DNA of 64,000 nucleotides from Streptomyces fragilis (GTDB taxonomy: Bacteria > Actinomycetota > Actinomycetes > Streptomycetales > Streptomycetaceae), in contig NZ_BEVZ01000002.1 of the NCBI RefSeq assembly GCF_003112515.1, positions 310,001 through 374,000 of the forward strand, read 5' to 3'. The position numbers were made by a program, and so were the translations under genes. The notes beneath the pieces were generated by a model. That model was not told the DNA's origin. It saw nothing but the letters and a program-made list of their open reading frames with translations, and searched no databases. This document shows, piece after piece, positions 61,954 through 64,000 of this stretch; positions within the stretch are counted from its first letter, which is position 1; every line of letters starts with the position of its first letter.

Positions 61954-63237
61954 GTGCGGCACGTCGCCGGGGGGCGCATGACCAGAGGGGTGGTCGGCGG
62001 GGCGGGGGCGCGATCGGGCATCCGGCTGGACCTGCTGGAAGACGCGATGCGCAGACGTCTGGGCCGTGCATGCATCTACGTTCCGTCGTGCCGTCTCGGC
62101 CTGTACCTGGCGCTGCGCCGCTGGTGCCGGCCGGGAGGCAGGGTGCTGATGTCGCCGGTCAACGACGACGTCATCCTCTTCGTCGTGCTGGCCGCCGGAC
62201 TCAGGCCCGTGCAGGCGCCGTTGGACCCGCGCGACGGGTCCCTCGACCTGGCCGCGGTCGACGAGGAAACCTGGCGCGGGCTGGCCGGAGTGCTGACCGC
62301 GAACCTGTACGGGAACCCGGATCCGGCTCCCGGGCTCCGCGAGCGGTGCGACCGGTGGGGCATCCCGCTGATCGAGGACGCCGCGCACGCGATCGGCAGC
62401 GAGGTGGGCGGGCGGCCGGTGGGGTCCTTCGGGACCGCGGCGGCGTTCAGCCTCTCCAAGCACGTCGGCGCGAAGGCCGGGGGGTTCCTCGCCTTCGACG
62501 ACGACCCGGCGCTGCGCGAGGAGCTGGTCCGGGCGCGCGACGAGCTGCTGGAACCGGCCGACTGGGCCGCCGAACTCGCCTACGCCGCAAGGCCGTTCGC
62601 GGAGGCCGCGGTGCGGGGACTGGGCCTGCGGAGGGCCGCCGGCGCCACCCTGCGGATGCTCGGGCTGAGCGAACGCGACGGCGTGCGCATGCCGTTGCGC
62701 GCCGGGGAGCTGGCGAGGGCGACGGCCGAAGCCCCGGGGCTCACCGCGCACCACTCGTGGGTCCGGGTCGACATGCACGACTACCGCCTCGCGCCCGGCC
62801 CGCTCCGCGCCCGCCGGATCACCCGCGCATTCGGCCGCCTCGACGAGGTGCTGCGCGTCCACCGCGAGGGAACCGCACGGCTGCTGGACACCGAGTGGGC
62901 CGCGCCCCGCACCACCGCGGGGCCCGTGCAGCCGCTGTTCCGGGTGCCGTTGCTGGTCGACGACCGGGACGCCGCCGTCGCCGCGCTGGCCCGCCACGGC
63001 ATCGTCACCGGATACCTGTACGACCCGCCGCTGGACGATTACGCGGGCCCCGAGTTCACCGGCCTGTCGCCCCGGCCCGGTCCCGCCCGGTACTTCGCCC
63101 GGCACGCCCTGCCGGTGGACCCGCGCCGCGCCACCGAGGCGATCGCCGTGCTGCGGCGGGCCGGCGCGGCGCCCGCCGGGGCGCCGGCCGCCGGGCGACC
63201 CGACGCGGTCCCCGAGGCGGGAGGCGGCGGTGGCTGA
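61954..63237 (+). CDS. DegT/DnrJ/EryC1/StrS-type PLP aminotransferase
   Basis: A 427-residue fold-type I protein. Motifs: YVPSCRLGLYLALRRW, LIEDAAHAIGSE (cofactor Asp), FSLSKHVGAKAGGFLAF (PLP Lys in SLSK). Typical roles are sugar aminotransferase or dehydratase in polysaccharide or antibiotic sugar pathways. The GTG at 61954 was chosen because GGGGAGG lies 6 bases upstream; ATG 61978 lacks a site. It overlaps the next gene by 8 bases, so both belong to one operon. Confidence 0.85.
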   Translation: MRHVAGGRMTRGVVGGAGARSGIRLDLLEDAMRRRLGRACIYVPSCRLGLYLALRRWCRPGGRVLMSPVNDDVILFVVLAAGLRPVQAPLDPRDGSLDLAAVDEETWRGLAGVLTANLYGNPDPAPGLRERCDRWGIPLIEDAAHAIGSEVGGRPVGSFGTAAAFSLSKHVGAKAGGFLAFDDDPALREELVRARDELLEPADWAAELAYAARPFAEAAVRGLGLRRAAGATLRMLGLSERDGVRMPLRAGELARATAEAPGLTAHHSWVRVDMHDYRLAPGPLRARRITRAFGRLDEVLRVHREGTARLLDTEWAAPRTTAGPVQPLFRVPLLVDDRDAAVAALARHGIVTGYLYDPPLDDYAGPEFTGLSPRPGPARYFARHALPVDPRRATEAIAVLRRAGAAPAGAPAAGRPDAVPEAGGGGG

Positions 63238-64000
63238 CATCCAGGAGGCGGCGGACGTCACGGACCCCGGCCCGGGGCCCACCCGGACCCGGCGGCCCGC
63301 GCGGCGTCCGCGCCCGGAGCGAGCGGAGGGCGGCGACTCCCTGTTCAGGAACGCGTACTTCCTCATGCTCAGCACGGGCGTGTCCGCCGTGCTCGGCCTG
63401 GCCTTCTGGCTGGTCGCCGCCCGCCACTACACCCAGGAGGCGGTCGGCCAGGGCTCGGCCGCCGTCGCCGCCATGCGCCTGCTCGCCGGCATCACCGCCA
63501 CCACCATGATCGGCGCCGTGGTGCGCTTCGTGCCGCGCGCCGGACGCGCCACCGGATCACTGGTGCTGCGCGCCTACGCCGTCAGCTCGCTGGTGGTGAC
63601 CGTCGCCGGCGTCGTCTTCCTGCTCACCCTCGACCTCTGGGGGCCCTCCTACGCGCCGCTCGGCACACCGGTGGCCGGGGCCCTCTTCGTCGCCTCGTGC
63701 GTGGCCTGGGCGGTCCTCACCCTGCAGGACGGGGTGCTCACCGGGCTGCGCGAGGCGGTCTGGGTGCCGCTCGGCAACGCGGTGTTCTCACTGGGCAAGT
63801 TGGTCCTGCTGATCCTCCTCGCCGGGGCGATGCCGGTCCTCGGCGTGTTCGTCTCCTGGGGCGCGGCGATCGCGCTGTCGACCGTGCCGCTGGGCTGGCT
63901 GGTGTTCCGGCGGCTCATCCCCCGGCAGGTCGCCGCCGACGGCCACCGCCGGCCGCCCACCCTGCGGGCCGTCGGACGGTTCATCGCCGGGGACTCCGTC
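63230..64000 (+). CDS. Polysaccharide flippase-like multi-TM protein (runs off the window)
   Basis: 257 codons are visible, starting at GTG 63230 after GGGAGG and inside the end of the aminotransferase gene. An Arg/Pro-rich cytoplasmic N terminus (~40 residues) precedes repeated membrane segments (NAYFLMLSTGVSAVLGLAFWLVAA, then LLAGITATTMIGAVVRFVPRA) like MATE/Wzx (RfbX) lipid-linked oligosaccharide flippases. The reading frame is open to the last base. With the upstream aminotransferase it marks the start of a probable surface-polysaccharide locus. Confidence 0.8.
   Translation, partial: MADIQEAADVTDPGPGPTRTRRPARRPRPERAEGGDSLFRNAYFLMLSTGVSAVLGLAFWLVAARHYTQEAVGQGSAAVAAMRLLAGITATTMIGAVVRFVPRAGRATGSLVLRAYAVSSLVVTVAGVVFLLTLDLWGPSYAPLGTPVAGALFVASCVAWAVLTLQDGVLTGLREAVWVPLGNAVFSLGKLVLLILLAGAMPVLGVFVSWGAAIALSTVPLGWLVFRRLIPRQVAADGHRRPPTLRAVGRFIAGDSV

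Noticed and set aside
1..64000. Integrated element or genomic island across the window
   Set aside because: I found no integrase, tRNA-flanked repeat, transposase or clear base-composition break; AT-rich spots are confined to promoters near 23.6, 30.6 and 34.3 kb.
1..64000. tRNA or rRNA genes
   Set aside because: No cloverleaf with a recognisable T-loop (GGTTCGAATCC-like) or rRNA core sequence was seen by eye; a dedicated tRNA search would be needed to be certain.

Overview
The window is a very GC-rich stretch of an actinobacterial chromosome, almost certainly Streptomyces or a close relative. The support is GC-biased third codon positions, frequent GTG starts, many GTGA/ATGA stop-start overlaps, and families typical of the genus: a SpoIIE-type phosphatase, DUF574-type methyltransferase, SepF-like protein, F420-dependent oxidoreductase, DUF6099 and DUF5713. 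I found no rRNA, tRNA, CRISPR array, insertion sequence, integrase or phage gene. It reads as chromosomal accessory and housekeeping DNA, not as an integrated element.

Layout. 1-9 kb: the end of a PP2C/SpoIIE phosphatase, two small membrane proteins, a PfkB sugar kinase, then a tightly coupled six-gene Mrp Na+/H+ antiporter operon (mrpA-B fusion, C, D, E, F, G). 9-14 kb: TatA-like, VOC, SDR and MBL-fold proteins, a small membrane protein, an 11-copy heptamer array, a DUF2087 regulator and a methyltransferase. 14-21 kb: a KdpD/KdpE two-component pair without kdpFABC, directly followed by lutABC (lactate oxidation). 20.7-26 kb: an Orn/Lys/Arg decarboxylase divergent from a GCS2 glutamate-cysteine ligase, then a MarR regulator with a clear operator and probable leaderless promoter next to a 14-TM MFS exporter. 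26-31.5 kb: a SepF-like protein, a coupled AAA ATPase/MazG-like pyrophosphohydrolase pair, a DUF6099 protein, and a GT-A glycosyltransferase divergent from a secreted collagen-like protein. 31.6-37.7 kb: an arginine deiminase region (permease, ornithine carbamoyltransferase with ArgR-like boxes, arginine deiminase, TrmB/LuxR-type regulator) and a PaaX regulator. 37.8-42 kb: the hen1-pnkp RNA repair operon between two strong terminators.

42-53 kb: an F420 oxidoreductase, a 60-residue orphan ORF, a DUF2809 protein, and a decayed copy of the tail of a regulator that is intact 8 kb away. These are followed by a TetR/methyltransferase divergon with tandem operators, secreted serine-hydrolase/SH3 and Cys-containing proteins, a LuxR regulator, a sortase-anchored metalloprotease and a membrane-embedded sigma factor fused to an anti-sigma-like finger and a lectin-like domain. 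53-64 kb: DUF488, a secreted His/Pro-rich metallophosphoesterase, a TetR-MFS pair, small orphan proteins, a GT1 glycosyltransferase coupled to an ankyrin protein, a methyltransferase, and the start of what looks like a cell-surface polysaccharide cluster (DegT-type aminotransferase overlapping a flippase that runs off the window).

Convergent gene pairs are usually separated by long perfect hairpins (12-22 bp stems), which fix most transcription-unit boundaries. The least understood items are the ATPase-MazG pair, the sigma/anti-sigma/lectin fusion, the collagen-like protein with its neighbouring glycosyltransferase, and the His-rich phosphoesterase.
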